A stretch of 64,000 nucleotides of DNA from Nicotiana tabacum (GCF_000715075.1 NC_134103.1:73967519-74031518), one strand, 5' to 3'. Positions 36,125 through 48,610 are shown, counted from the first letter of the stretch. Made by a program: numbers and translations. Notes: generated from the letters alone by a model not told the origin.

Positions 36125-36300
36125 AGCTAGAATTTGATGGTTATGACTTATGAGTTTGAAATTCTAATCCGTTTAAGTTACTAGGTTCAAAATTAATAAT
36201 TTTTATATATTCAATAAATTTCTTCAAATGAATATAAAATTTAGATTAAAGCTATTGAGTTCAGCCGAACTCGTAACCTGTGTCCTGGCTCCGCTCCCGG
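36125..36300. mobile_element. MITE-like repeat with inverted ends
   Basis: The left part has GGCGGAGCTAGAATTTGATG and the right part ends CCTGGCTCCGCTCCCGG. GGAGC(T/C) and GGCTCCGC are imperfectly inverted to each other, and the inside is AT-rich. It resembles short non-autonomous repeats frequent in Solanaceae. The family is not identified. Confidence 0.4.
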
Positions 36301-38021
36301 ATAGAGCTAGTGTGATGCTTGCGGTTCGGAAGAACGCAGTTGTTTTGCCTTAATCCTATATTTATGTTTAAAAAATCCATCTAATATATATGAGTAATTT
36401 ATCCCGAATCTAGTAAGCCGCTTATTCTAAAATTTTAAACTTCTAAACTTATAAACTCAAAATTTTAGTTACAAGTGCACATAAACTACAATGTACTCTA
36501 AAGCATAACCTTTACAAGTAGTACTTGAGCTTTATTAGTCCTTTCTAGCCTATTGGGACTTATTCACATGGTTGGTTTATGGGGGATTGCGTAATAACTC
36601 TATAATAGTAATTAGACTAATTTGGTTGGTTAGTCCCTTGAGGAATAAGCAGACCACTTGTCCAAAAATATCTGTACCAAAAACTCATCTCTCTCTATAT
36701 ATAGAATCATTATCATCTTTTTTTTTAATATATATTCCAGAATATTGACTGGCAAAATGAGATGGGACCCGAATTCACAAGCTGTACGTACAGCAGGAGC
36801 TTTCACGAGAGTGCCACAATACTAGTTACAGGTTACTTCAGTCTGAGAAGCAGACTGCCTAGAGATATCGGAGATGGCGAATCCGGAATTTTCATTAATG
36901 AGGTTAAATTATAAAAAATAAATTCACGACAAAAATATCAATTGATATTCCTTGAATACATGTGGCTCCGTCATCGAATATCACTAGCCTTCATGAATAA
37001 TATGCTCTATCCTACTATTGAGGGGAGGGTACGAAAATAGTTAAATTTCTTCCGTCCTTAATTAAATGTCTAAAGTTCAAACTTTGAGAATGAAAATTTG
37101 TTTGGTACGAATTATTTTACCTTCTTAGCGAACCTATTCAATTGTGAATCTAGATTAGTTGGGAATGGGGCACCTTTCCATCTTATGCATTTGCTGGTAC
37201 TGCACCTGAGCTAGTGTGAATGGATCCCTCAATCCCTCTTACAAAGCTGAAATTCCTACTTTTTCTTACTTTCAAACGATTGTAAAATTCATTAAATTTT
37301 TCTTTTTACTATAAATAAAGTCGAGCCCGCCATTCAACACGCAACAGTGATGATCTTTGAGTACATATTTTTTTATGTGTACTTAAATTGAAAATAACAT
37401 TTCAAGATTGTAAAGCTGCCCAAGTCCTGGCCGTCCGTACAATGATTGTATAATGTTATCCTGAACCTTGTGTTTTTTAGTAATATAACAGTACAAGAAA
37501 ATCCAAGCGTCGTGATCTCTCCTGATTGGCTTTTGGTTAGCAGTCCTATAATATGAACATGAACCCAATAAAAGAAAAGAAAAAGGAAGGGGTGGGGGTG
37601 GGGGAAGGAAGCCTAAAGCCTTTTGATTATACTTGTAACCTATATATTGATACAAGACATGTTCTCCAGATATTTCCTTTGCTTTGTTACTACAATATTT
37701 TGCATATATAAAATTAAGGATATTGTAATTAAATATGAAATTTCATGGCTACGTTCTTAAGTTTCAATTACTTTTTTCATAGAATAGCAAAGGAATGACA
37801 TAACTAAAGGTAGAATTAATTAAGCTAGAAACTTTACATGTTAAGTAGCTAGGGGCACTCGAATGAGAAAAAAAGAGTAGCTAGAGGATAATACTTATTG
37901 TTGGGGAAGTTCTATAATGCGGCTATTAAGGTAAAACTTGTGCCATGTGTGTGTATGCCTATTATTGAAAATGATAAAAATAGTCCCTTATGTTTGAGAA
38001 TAGCTTCAAAATAGTCCCTGA

Positions 38022-38100
38022 AATATGCACTAAGCAGTCTTTGTCTTTTAAATTTGTCACCATCAAATATTTAAATGACCAAAACTGCTCAGTGCATACT
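38022..38100. repeat. Inverted repeat, 21-22 bp arms
   Basis: AATATGCACTAAGCAGTC at 38022 pairs with ACTGCTCAGTGCATACT near 38084-38100 with few mismatches, leaving a loop of under 40 bases. It may be part of a small foldback element. Confidence 0.6.
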
Positions 38101-38357
38101 CAAAAACTGTAACGTTTTTTGTTGGCAAGGAGAAGCAAACTGTAGTTATCTTAACTCTGCAGGCACAAGATGTGATTTATTTGCCCTTGAATGTGATTTA
38201 TCCCATTCAAGGTCTCAGCGATTGCTACATTTTGTTAGGTCGCATTAATCCATTAAATGTTTCATAGAATTCAAAGCAAAGAAATACTGCAACATAAAAA
38301 ATGCCGAACAATTTTATCAATGGTCAATTGGATTTACATGTCGAACAAAATGGTATG

Positions 38358-39001
38358 TGTTTACCCTAAAAACGAATAAGAATTGAATTTATATGTGGTT
38401 TTAAGGACACGTGATTTTACTTGGCACAAACTGAAAAAATATGCAAATTGATATTGAAATTGACTGTAAAGAAAAGTAAAAGCAAACCAAATGAGATGTT
38501 CAGCTTTGGCCCTCGAGCTAAGTTACCCTCGAACCAAATGAAATAACAAATGAGATATGAGCAGAGTAACAGAGTATTAAGAACATAAAAAAAGAATAGT
38601 ATATTGCTTTGTATTGCGTGAATATCCTACTTTTACAAATTATTAGACCCCTTTTATATAGTAGGGGAGTCCTACTTATGGCACAATTCTAAATACAGTA
38701 AGAAATTTTATGATTGGCTAATTAATCTCTCCTTGATTTGTGCTGTAATTTCCGCAGAGATTCTCCCCCTAATTGCGGCTATAATGATTTTTTTGTTTCT
38801 TGACTCGATCTTGATCCTGACCGATCTCGATCTTGATTGGTCTTTGGGTCTTCGAGCTGGATCTTGATCGGTCTCTGGGTCTCGAGCTCGACAACATATA
38901 CTTCGCACCATGGCTCGATATTACAATGATGAACCTCTGACCATCATGTTCCAATCTCGATTAATCATACGAAGGGAAAAACTCGGTTTTGACCGTATAC
39001 A
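38358..39001 (-). repeat. Tat element 2, left LTR (3' LTR in its own sense)
   Basis: The 644-bp LTR is followed on the internal side by GACAGTCCCCTCGTTTC, whose complement is the polypurine tract GAAACGAGGGGACTGTC. A TATA box (CTATATAAAAGG on the minus strand) lies near 38651-38662. Confidence 0.95.
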
Positions 39002-39039
39002 GACAGTCCCCTCGTTTCTCGGAAAGAAGATGACGAGAA

Positions 39040-39195
39040 ACGATATGAATTTTCGGACTCCGACTTGGTGGATGATGATGTCAGTGACGAGCCCAAAGGC
39101 TGGCCTTCCCTGAGGAAGACTTCAAGAGCTCGAGCGAATCTGAGGACGGAGAAAATCTCGAGGACGCAGCCTCCGATGAAGACCAAGCCACTTAG
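39040..39195 (+). pseudogene. Remnant of the antisense gene, acidic tail only
   Basis: On the plus strand 39112-39195 reads EEDFKSSSESEDGENLEDAA, then SDEDQAT and a TAG. This is the same kind of acidic Ser/Glu/Asp end as the antisense gene of element 1 (SGSESGEEPDGEE), in the same place relative to the LTR. The Transposase_28-like exon and the coiled coil are missing, so the LTR-proximal leader is joined almost directly to the tail. I infer an internal deletion of more than 2 kb. Confidence 0.6.
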
Positions 39196-40502
39196 GATAT
39201 TAGGTTTCTTGTTTTTCTTTTATATCTTTTCTGGGGCCGATTCGGCCTTTTGTAAAAATCTTTTGATTGGAACCGAACTAGTATATCCCTTATATATATA
39301 TATATATATATAAGGCTTTTCTTGCTCTTTTGATTCTTGTATTTTTCCTTTGCTTTTCTGTATTTTACGAAGGTCGAAAATGCTTTAGCATAAAATTGTG
39401 TCAGAGGTTTAGATAATTTGATTGGAATTGAACTAGTATAGCCATTAGGTTTTTCGATCGACTGAGTGCTTGCTCGAACTCAAAATAATGTAGCCTTTAG
39501 GCTTTTGTAAGAAAGGTTGTTTATGGCTTTCTCCCCTTTTTGGCTTGAAAAAGTTTTTTATCATTTGTATTTTCAAAAACTCATAATGCCTTAGCTCGAA
39601 ATAAGGAATCGTTCAAGAGGTCGAATAATTTTGTACTCATTAGATTTTTCGAGGCTTTATATTATCAAAGCCTTTTATGATTTTGCCAGGGGTAGCCTTT
39701 TTAACCGATTTATGAAAGAATTTGAAGGCCTGTTTTGTTACGGAATTCGGACGTCTCCGACCCGTGTTAATCCGGCCGTAACCTTTTTAGTTCGGGATTT
39801 GCCCCTTGGGCTTATTTTTCTATTTTACTTCGAGCTTGCCCGTAGTGTTAGTCCCCGAGTGGGTTGGCCGTGGCCTATAAAAATCGAGGGTTGCCTAAAA
39901 TATCTTATGATCTCGGAATTTTAATAATTCGATCTCGTTTATTTTTCGAACGGCAGTCCCCGAGCATGGGGGTAATCATCCGAACTCTGGTCATGGGCGG
40001 CCTTTAAGCTTGTTTACGTAATAAATTGAGAGTATGAAATTGTAAAGTAGAATTATTTTTCTAAGGCACGAGACATTGGTAAAGAAAAAAATACTTCTCT
40101 TTATAAATGATTATACATACGTACATGTTTTGTGCCAGGTCTCGAGCAAACTATGCGAGCATGGTTCGTTCGACCGTTATAAATTTTTCCTATCGAGACC
40201 CTGCTGCAATGAAGTAACTTCCTCGCATCAAAGTTGATATTCGAGATGCCCCCCAATATTCGAGGTTGATTGTAAAGAAGCCTCAGATACTGTTGAATTG
40301 TTCTAAGTTATCACGATCAATGGTTACCTCATTAAAAACCTCGCCGGAAAACCCATTTGGGATAAAATCGGTCTAAGGAAAAAAGAGTGCAACGCGTGCT
40401 TTCAGACCTAAAGGCTTCGTGTCGAAGAATCCATCGTTGTTTCTGGTCGAACACCTGCAAGGGTTAGTTTAAAATATAAATGAAAATGGGAGGGGCTGTA
40501 CC
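39196..40502. other. Tat element 2 post-pol region with array remnant
   Basis: At about 39425-39505 one to two units of the 52-bp array remain (CGACTGAGTGCTTGCTCGAA, TAGCCTTTAGGCTT). The conserved post-pol box is at 40325-40389 on the minus strand. The rest is non-coding. A (TA)n run lies at 39292-39312. Confidence 0.65.
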
Positions 40503-43500
40503 TTAGAAGTAGTATCGTTTTAGGTGCGATACGTTCCAATTGATCGGAAATTATTTGTCGTTTATCATGTCGAGCTTGTAGGATCCTTTTTTGATAATTT
40601 CGAGAACCTGATACGGTCCTTCCCAGTTCGGACCCAGTTTCCCTTCATTCGGATTTCGGGTGTTGAGGGTGACTTTTCTTAGCACCAAGTCCCTGATGTT
40701 AAAATGTCGAAGTTTGGTTCTTCGATTGTAGTACCTTTCGATCCTCTATTTTTGGGCGGCCAATCGGACCAAAGCGGCTTCGCATCTTTCGTCCAACAAT
40801 TCTAGGCTCGTATTCATGGTCTCGTTATTCGAAACCTGATGCTAGGTTCTCCGACCTCGACTGGGATCATAGCTTCGACGCCATAAACTATCGAGAACGG
40901 TGTTGCTCTAGTACTGGATTTCGATGTTGTGCGGTATGCCCATAAAATCTCGGGTAGTATTTCTGTCCATTTTTCTTTGGCGTCGGTCAATCTCTTCTTA
41001 AGATTTTTGATGATGGTTTTGTTGGTCGATTCGGCTTGTCCGTTCCCACTGGGATGATAAGGTATTGATAGGATCCTTTTGATCTTATGATCCGCGAGAA
41101 ATTTAGTTACTTTGCTACAGATGAATTATTTTCCATTATCGCATACAATCTCGGAGGGCATCCCGAATTGACATATGATGTGGTCCCAAATGAAGTCTAT
41201 GACTTCCTTTTCTCTGACTTTCTCGAAAGTCTGTGCTTCAACCCATTTAGAGAAATAATCAGTCATAAATAAAATAAACTGAACTTTTCCCTGGGGCCGA
41301 CGGGAGAGGGCCAATGATGTCCATTCCCCATTTCATGAAGGGCTATGGAGACAGGACCGAGTGGAATAGTTCCCTGGGTTGATAAATCATGGGCGCATGC
41401 CTTTGGCATTTGTCGCATTTTCGAACGAACTCCCTTGCATCGTTACCCATATCAGTCCAATAGTACCCTACTCTGATTACTTTGTGGACCGGTGATTCGG
41501 TACCCGAATGATTTCCACAAGTGCCCTCGTGAACTTCCCGTAGGATGTAGTCAGTATCTCTCGGTCCCAAATATATTGCCAACGGTCCATCGAACGTCCT
41601 TCTAAATAATGTTCCATCTTCGGACAAAGTGAACTGTGCTGCCTTTGTGGCCATAGTTCTCGACTCCTTTGGATCCGATGGAAGCTTCCCATTCTTTAGG
41701 TACTCTATGTACTTGTTTCTCCAATCCCAGGTTAAACTTGTGTAGTTTATCTCGGCGTGACCTTCTTCGATTGCCGATATCATGAGTTGTACGACAATCC
41801 CTGAGTTGAGTTCGTCGTCCTTGACCGACGAATCTAAGTCTGCAAGAGCGTCGACCTAGCTGTTCTGTTCTCGAGATACATGTTGCAAGGTCCATTCCTT
41901 AAATCGATGTAGAGTCACCTATAGTTTATCCAAGTACCTCTGCATTCGGTCTTCTCGGACTTCAAAAGTCCCATTAACTTGGTTTACCATGAGGAGGGAA
42001 TCACACTTAGCCTCTATGACCTCCGCTCCCAAGCTTCTAGCTAGTTCGAGACCTGTAATCACGTCCTCATACTCAGCCTCATTGTTAGTCAATTTTGTAG
42101 TTGTGATAGACTGTCTAACTACATTACATGTGGGTGATTTTAGTACGATGCCTAGTCCGGACCCCTTCGCGTTCGAAGCACCATCCGTAAAGAGGGTCCA
42201 GACTCCTGAAGATGTACCCGATTTTATCAGTAGATCTTTTTCAACCTCGGGTATGAGGGCCGGCGTAAAGTCAGCCACGAAGTCTTCTAAAATTTGAAAC
42301 TTGATGGCGGTTTCGAGGTCAATACTCAATATCGTACCCACTGATTTCTACGACCCATTTGGCCAAACAACCCGGAAGCTCGAGTTTGTGAAAAATATTT
42401 CGAAGAGGATAAGTGGTTACAACACATATTGGATGACATTGGAAATACGATTTTAGTTTCCTAGAGGCGCTTATTAAAGCAAACGCTAATTTTTCTAAGT
42501 GTGGATATCTAGTTTCGGCCTCACCTAAGGTTCGACTAACATAATAGATAGGAAATTACGTACCTTGTTCTTCTCGGACCAGGACTCCACTTACCGCTAT
42601 CTCCGACACTGCCAAGTACATGTAAAGCTGTTCGTCCACTTTCGGGGTGTGAAGCAGTGGCGGGCTCGATAAATTCCGCTTTAGTTCCTCCAAGGCCTGC
42701 TGGCATTCCAGAGTCCATGCAAAATTGCTCTTCTTCTTAAGCAGCGAGAGGAATCAATGGCTCCTATATGAGGATCTCGAAATGAATTGTCCTAGGGCGG
42801 CTATCCGCCCCGTCAACCTCTACACGGCCTATACATTATCCACTACCGTGAAACCAAGCAACTTGCCCGAGCAAACTCCGAATGCACATTTTTCAGGGTT
42901 GAGCTGCATATTGTACTTCCTTACTATATCGAAAGTCTCATGCAAATGCTTTAAATGGTTCTCTGCTTGTAGGAACTTAATTAACATGTCATCAATATAA
43001 ACTTCCATTGATTTTCCTATTTGTTCTTCGAACATTTGGTTTACTAGGCGTTGATAAGTTTCACCAACATTTTTTTAGTCCGGACGACATTACATTATAA
43101 CAGTAGGTGCTGTACTTAGTGATAAACGAGGTCTTTTCCCGATCATCCGGGTTCATCTATATCTGGTTGTACCCGGAGTAGACATCGAGAAAACTGAGAG
43201 TCTCGTGGCCAGGCGTGGCATCGATCATACGATCGATATTAGGCAAATGAAAAGAATCTTTGGGATATGCTTTATTCAGGTCTTTATAATCTATACACAT
43301 TATAAGTTTGTTTCCCTTATTAGGGACTACCACTACGTTTGCTAACCATTCGGGGTACTTTACTTCCCGAATGGATCCTATTTTGAGAAGTTTGGTTACC
43401 TCGTCCTTGTTGAAGGCATGTTTGACCTCGGACTAGGGCCTTCTTTTTTGCTTCACCGGGCAGAATTTAGGGTCCAGGCTTAGTTTGTGAGTGGTAATTT

Positions 43501-44652
43501 CTGGTGGAATCCCTGTCATATTGAGGTGGAACCAAGCAAAGAAATATGTGTTAGCTTTAAGGAAATGAATAAGTTTTTTCCTGAGCTCGGGGGTTAGCCC
43601 CGTGCCCAGGTATACCTTTCGTTCGAGCTGATGCTTGGCCAGTGTGACTTGTTCCAGCTCTTCGACCGTTGACTTGGTGGCGTTAGAGTCATCGGGATTT
43701 ACGAAGGATCGAGGGATCCAGTAGTTGTCATCCTCGTCGATCCCTTGCTCCTGCAATTGGGTCGAGGCCGGTATCTGTGGTTGCTATTTGGCCTCCTACT
43801 TTCCCTTCGATCCCTTCGTTGGTGAGAGTGGCGATACCGGTATCACTTCATCAACTAAAAACATTTCCTTGGCGGCGGGTTGCTCCCCGTATACTGTTTT
43901 TTGACTCCCTCCGATGTCGGAAACTTCAGAACTTGGTAAAGGGTCGAGGGTACTGCCCTCATGTTATGGATCCAAGGCCTTCCGAGCAGGGCGTTGTACC
44001 TCATGTCACCATCGATCACATGAAACTTTCAACATCGATCACATCGATCACTTGGATGGTCCCGGGCACGTTCACTGGCAAATTAATTTCACTATTGGTG
44101 GTTTTGCTTGCCATGTTGAAGCCGTTAAGTACTCGGGCTGCGGACACAATTTGATCTTGTAGGCCGAGCTGTTCTATGACCCTCGATCGAATAATGTTGG
44201 CCGAGCTACCTGGATCAATCAAAACACGTTTAACTTGAATTTTATTCACAAGGACAGATATTACCAGTGCGTCGTTGTAGGGTTGTAAGATCCCCTCTGC
44301 ATCCTCGTCATTGAAAGACAAGGTCCCTTCCGGTACGTAGTCTCGAGTCCGCTTTTCCCTCGTGATAGACACCTTGGTGCGTTTGAATACGGCCCCCTGA
44401 GGAATATCGACCTCTCCAACAATCATGTGGATCACGTGCTGCGGCTCTTCTTGCTCATTTTGTCTATTTGAATCTCTGTTCTTGAAATGGTTTTTAGCCC
44501 GATCCCTTAAGAATTCTCGAAGATGTCCTTCGTTGAACAAACGGGCTACCTCCTCCCTCAACTGTGTGCAATCTTCTGTTCTATGACCATGGGTGCCATG
44601 ATATTTGCACATTTGATTAGGATTTCTCTGGGCCGGATCAGTCTGTAGAGGT
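40503..44652 (-). pseudogene. pol: Tat element 2 pol plus end of gag
   Basis: A frame open from 44652 to 44016 holds the nucleocapsid knuckle MCKYHGTHGHRTEDC (C-X2-H-X4-H-X4-C, that is CHHC rather than CCHC) near 44609-44568 and the protease start VLIDPGSSANIIRS near 44216. Reverse transcriptase follows at 43756-42829 with VYIDDMLIKF. It is damaged: the segment between 43420 and 43040 is out of frame, and about 50 bases after GKLLGFTV are deleted. Two RNase H regions follow (remnant at about 42700-42540; archaeal-type at 42341-41919 with FTDGASNAKGSGLG, NNEAEYED, CDSLL). The integrase zinc end (HEGTCGNH...CDKC) is at 41783-41343, and its core at 41314-41126 has Gln where element 1 has a TAG after KWVEA. 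The C-terminus ends at 40503. Confidence 0.9.
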
Positions 44653-44657
44653 CGGGG

Positions 44658-45512
44658 TGTGATGACCCAAAAGGTCATCTTTAAATTAAATAATTAATTC
44701 TATATTCTAAGACTTCGAAAAGCACTATTTATTATTTCTCGACTTGCGTGCACAGTCCGTATAATTTTTTGAACAGTGTTTATATGAAAAACTGATTAAA
44801 ATATAAAATAGATCCTTAAAACTTAACTGAGTTGACTTTGGTCAACATTTTAAGAAAACGGATCCGGATCAGTGTTTGACAGTTTTGGTAGGTCCGTATC
44901 GTGATTTGGGACTTGGGCGTATGCCCATAATTTAATTTGGAGGTCCTTAGCTCAAGTTATGACCATTTAACAAAAACTAGAAATTTAAAGGTTAAAAATT
45001 TTCAAGTTTGACCATGGAGTTGACTTTTTAATATCGGGGTCGGAATCCGATTATGAAAATTGGAATAACTGTGTTATGTAATTTATGACTTGTGTACCAA
45101 ATTTGAAGTCATTCTGGATTTATTTAACATGTTTCGGCACAAGATTTGTGTATTAAAAAGTTTGAAACTCAAAAGTTTGAATCGAGGCATGAATTGTAAT
45201 TTCGGCGTTGTTTGACGTAATATGAGACCCCGAGTAAGTCCGTATTATGTTATGGGACTTATTGGTATATTCGGACGGGGCCTCGAGTACCCCGAGTGTT
45301 AATCGAATCAAAATTGGAACAAAAATTGGACTTAAGCAAAATTTGGAATTTTGCGGCTTCTGGTGCCTTCGCTTCTGCGAAGCCTTGGCCGCAGAAGCGT
45401 GAATTGCATCGCAGAAGCGGAAGTAGAGGATCTGGGAAAGAAGCCATAGAAGCGGAAATGTGGACACTCCTGCGAGTCCGCAGAAGCGGACATTTGTTCG
45501 CAGAAGCGTGGG
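44658..45512 (+). repeat. Chromovirus A 5' LTR, truncated
   Basis: It matches 46008-46095 and then 56983-57760 of the 3' LTR in order, and then stops at about 45512, where pol sequence begins. The GCAGAAGCG-type short repeats (45390-45512) are at its broken end. Confidence 0.88.
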
Positions 45513-45951
45513 GCGTGATATGGCATTCATGGTTAGAGAAAGAGTATTGCTCCGGGTTTCACCTATCAAAGGTTCTGTGAGGTTCTGAAAGAAGGGAAAG
45601 TTGAGCCCTAGGTATATAGGACCCTTCGAAATTCTTGAAAGGGTGGGCGAAGTAGCCTACATGCTTGCATTACCACCTAGTTTATCAGCGGTCCATCCGG
45701 TGTTCCATGTGTCAATGCTCCGAAAATATTATGGTAATCCGTCCCATGTGTTAGATTTCAGCTCAGTCCAATTGGATAAGGATTTGACTTACGAAGAGGA
45801 GCCGATAGCTATTCTAGCCTGGCAGGTCCGACACTTGAGGTCTAAGAGTTATCCTTCAGTTCGGGTGCAATGGAGGGGTCAGCCGGTAGAAGCAGCTACC
45901 TGGGAGTCCGAGTCGGACATGCGGAGTAAATATCCACTCTTTTTTTACTAG
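45513..45951 (+). pseudogene. pol: Chromovirus A integrase C-terminus with chromodomain
   Basis: The frame from about 45514 reads RDMAFMV and then continues after one TGA (45592) with KKGKLSPRYIGPFEILERVG, LSAVHPVFHVSMLRKYYG, and a chromodomain-like end (EEPIAILAWQVRHLRSKSYP, VRVQWRGQPVEAATWE, then DMRSKYPLFF). Chromodomains on integrase are thought to steer insertion to particular chromatin. It corresponds residue for residue to the same segment of chromovirus B at 49000-48650. Everything upstream of it is deleted. Confidence 0.88.
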
Positions 45952-46007
45952 CTCAGGTACTTTTCTAATTCCGTTCAAGGACGAACGTTTGTTTCAGAGG
46001 TAGAGAA

Positions 46008-46095
46008 TGTGATGACCCAAAAGGTTATCTTTAAATTTAATAATTAATTCTATGTTCTAAGACCTCGAAAAGCATTATTTACCATTCTTCGACTT
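46008..46095 (+). repeat. Chromovirus A 3' LTR, first part
   Basis: It begins TGTGATGACCC right after the purine-rich CAGAGGTAGAGAA and ends in GACTT (46091-46095), the target site of chromovirus B. Confidence 0.92.
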
Positions 46096-48610
46096 TGTCA
46101 CGACCCCAAATTCCCTCCGTAGGAGGTCGTGATGGCACCTAGTCTCTAAGACTAGGTAAGCCTATCAATGCGGAATAAAAATAAAAATTTGAAACTTTAC
46201 ATAATAATTACTCCCAAAACCCGGTAGAAATAAGTCACAAGCTTCTAAGAATTTTATCCTCAATGTCTCTATATATATATCAAGATCTAAAGAAAATAAG
46301 GAAGCAACATAATAATGATAAATGGGGACTCCGGAGTCTGCGGACGCTGGCAGATATATCTCAAAGTCTCCGTGTACAGGTAACTCACTGATTTCAGGGC
46401 TGGTAAAGAGTACCTGGATCTGCACAAAATGATCTGCAGAAGCGTAATATGAGTACACCACAGCGGTACCCAGTAAGTGCCAAACCTAACCTCGGTAGAG
46501 TAGTGACGAGGTCAGGTCACAATTTGCACCTCAAGTGCTCAAATAATTTAACTTGCTAAAATAATTCAACAACAATATTTTTTCACAATAAAGAGCTCAT
46601 GGCTCATGTCAAAATAAATCATCAATAATAGTTTTCCACAATAAAGAGCTCACGACTCCGTCACAATAAGTACGAAAATCTTACACAAATATTCAGAAAT
46701 AAATAATTCAGCAAAATAATATTTCAAAATCTTTAATACGTTGCTTCAATACCAAATTTAAAATGTCAAATACTTCATATTAATAATAATTAAATTAAAG
46801 AAAATCAACTTCAAATAATGCACGGAATAAAAGAAACCAAGTTTCAACTAAACAGGTAAAAAATTTAGCAGAAAAAAGTCAAGCAAATTTAAAGTATACA
46901 AATCAAATCAATGATGGAGAATATAACAAGATTTAATAATTTAATTAATATGCAACAAGACTTTCATCACATTACAATTAATACCAATCCTAGGCGAAAT
47001 TTCCCTCACACAAGGTTAGACAAGTCACTTACCTCGACTTGCTCCAATTTAACCAAGTAGTATGTTTTTTTACTCGATTTTCTGACTCCGATCGACTCGT
47101 ATCTAGTCATAATTAATTCGATACAGTCAAATAAAATTGTAGGAATCAATTTCATAAAAAAATACTACATTTTTCAATAAAATCCAAAATTAGCTCAAAA
47201 ATTGCCCATGGGGCCCACGTCTCGGAATCCGACGAAACTTATAAAATCCAATAACCCATTCAATTACGAATCCAACCATACCAGTTTCACTTAAATCTGA
47301 CTCTGAATTGACACAGAAATCTCAAAAATTTGTTTCTATGAGATTTCTAAAAGTTTCTCAAAATTTCAATCTCGATACATTAATTAAATGGCAAAAACAA
47401 TGATATATTCGTATATATAGACCAAATCCGAATTAGAATCACTTACCCAAATGTTATTTCTTGAATATATGTCAAAAATTGCTTCTGCTCAAACTCAAGT
47501 TCGTCAAAAATGGCAAATGGGACGAAATCTCCTCTTTTCTAAATCTGCCCAGGCAGCCTTCAGAACTGGGCCTCGATCGTGGCTTCGATCACAGGCTCGA
47601 GCCGGGGCCTTCGGTCATGGCATCGATCATGGCATCGAGCCTGGGCCTTCGATCATGGCATCTATCTTGAGCCTTCGATCATGGCCCTCGAGCCTTGCCT
47701 TCGATCATGGCTCTCGAGCCTGCCTTCGATCCTCGGGTCGATTGCTCAGCAGAAGAAAAATTGCAGCAGCTGTTTAAGTTCTATTTTTGATCCGTTAACC
47801 ATCCGAAACTCACCCGAGGCCCTCGATACCTCAACCCAATACACCAACAAGTCCTAAACATCATATGAACTTATTTGAAACCTCAAATCAAATCAAACAA
47901 TGCTAAAATCACAAATCACACCCCAATTCAAGTTTAATGAAACTCAAGAATTTCCAACTTCTACATTCGATGTCGAAACCTATCAAATCAAATCCGATTG
48001 ACCTCAAATTTTGTATACAAGTCATAAATGACATAATGGACCAGTGAAAATTTTCAGAACTGGATTCCGACCCCGATATCAAAAAGTCAACTCCCCGGTC
48101 AAACTTCCAAACTTAAATTAATATTTTAGTCATTTCAAGCCTAATTTCACTACGGACTTCAAAATAAAATTTCGATCATGCTCCTAAGTCCAAAATAACC
48201 ATACGAAGCTGTTGGAATCATTAAAATTCTATTCTGGGGTCGTTTGTACATAATTCGATATCCGGTCACTATTTGAACTTAAACTTTTAATTTCTCATCA
48301 AAATTCCATATCTCGGGATAGAACCTAGGAATTTGATTCCGGGCATACGCCCAAGTCCCAAATCACGATACGGACCTACCCAAACTGTCAAAACACTAAT
48401 CCGAGTCCGTTTGCTCAAAATATTGACCATAGTCAACTTAGTTGAGTTTTAAAGCTCTAATTCACATTTTAATCTATTTTTCACATAAAAACTTTTCGGA
48501 AAATTTTACGGACTACGCATGCAAGTCGAGGAATGATAAATAATGCTTTTTGAGGTCTTAGAATACATAATTAATTATTAACTTTAAAGATGACATTTTG
48601 GGTCATCACA
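46096..48610 (-). repeat. Chromovirus B left LTR (3' LTR in its own sense)
   Basis: This LTR is 2515 bp, against 3223 bp for its partner. It lacks a block equivalent to 54164-54654 and a shorter block equivalent to about 55092-55166. It contains a GATC-rich minisatellite at 47570-47760. The adjacent purine tract on the minus strand is AGAGGTGGAGAA. Confidence 0.93.

Larger units (their letters stand above)
35604..38352. other. Host upstream/intergenic DNA
   Basis: About 2.7 kb separates the gene's TATA box from Tat element 2. No gene is visible. Contents are a repeat-like segment at 36125-36300, an inverted repeat at 38022-38100, and poly-purine stretches near 37560-37610. The last five bases (38353-38357, GTATG) are the target duplication of element 2. 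Confidence 0.5.

Noticed and set aside
37383..37655. 90-codon minus-strand frame in the host island
   Set aside because: Contains a Pro/Leu run from a purine-rich tract and no recognisable feature; no gene context.
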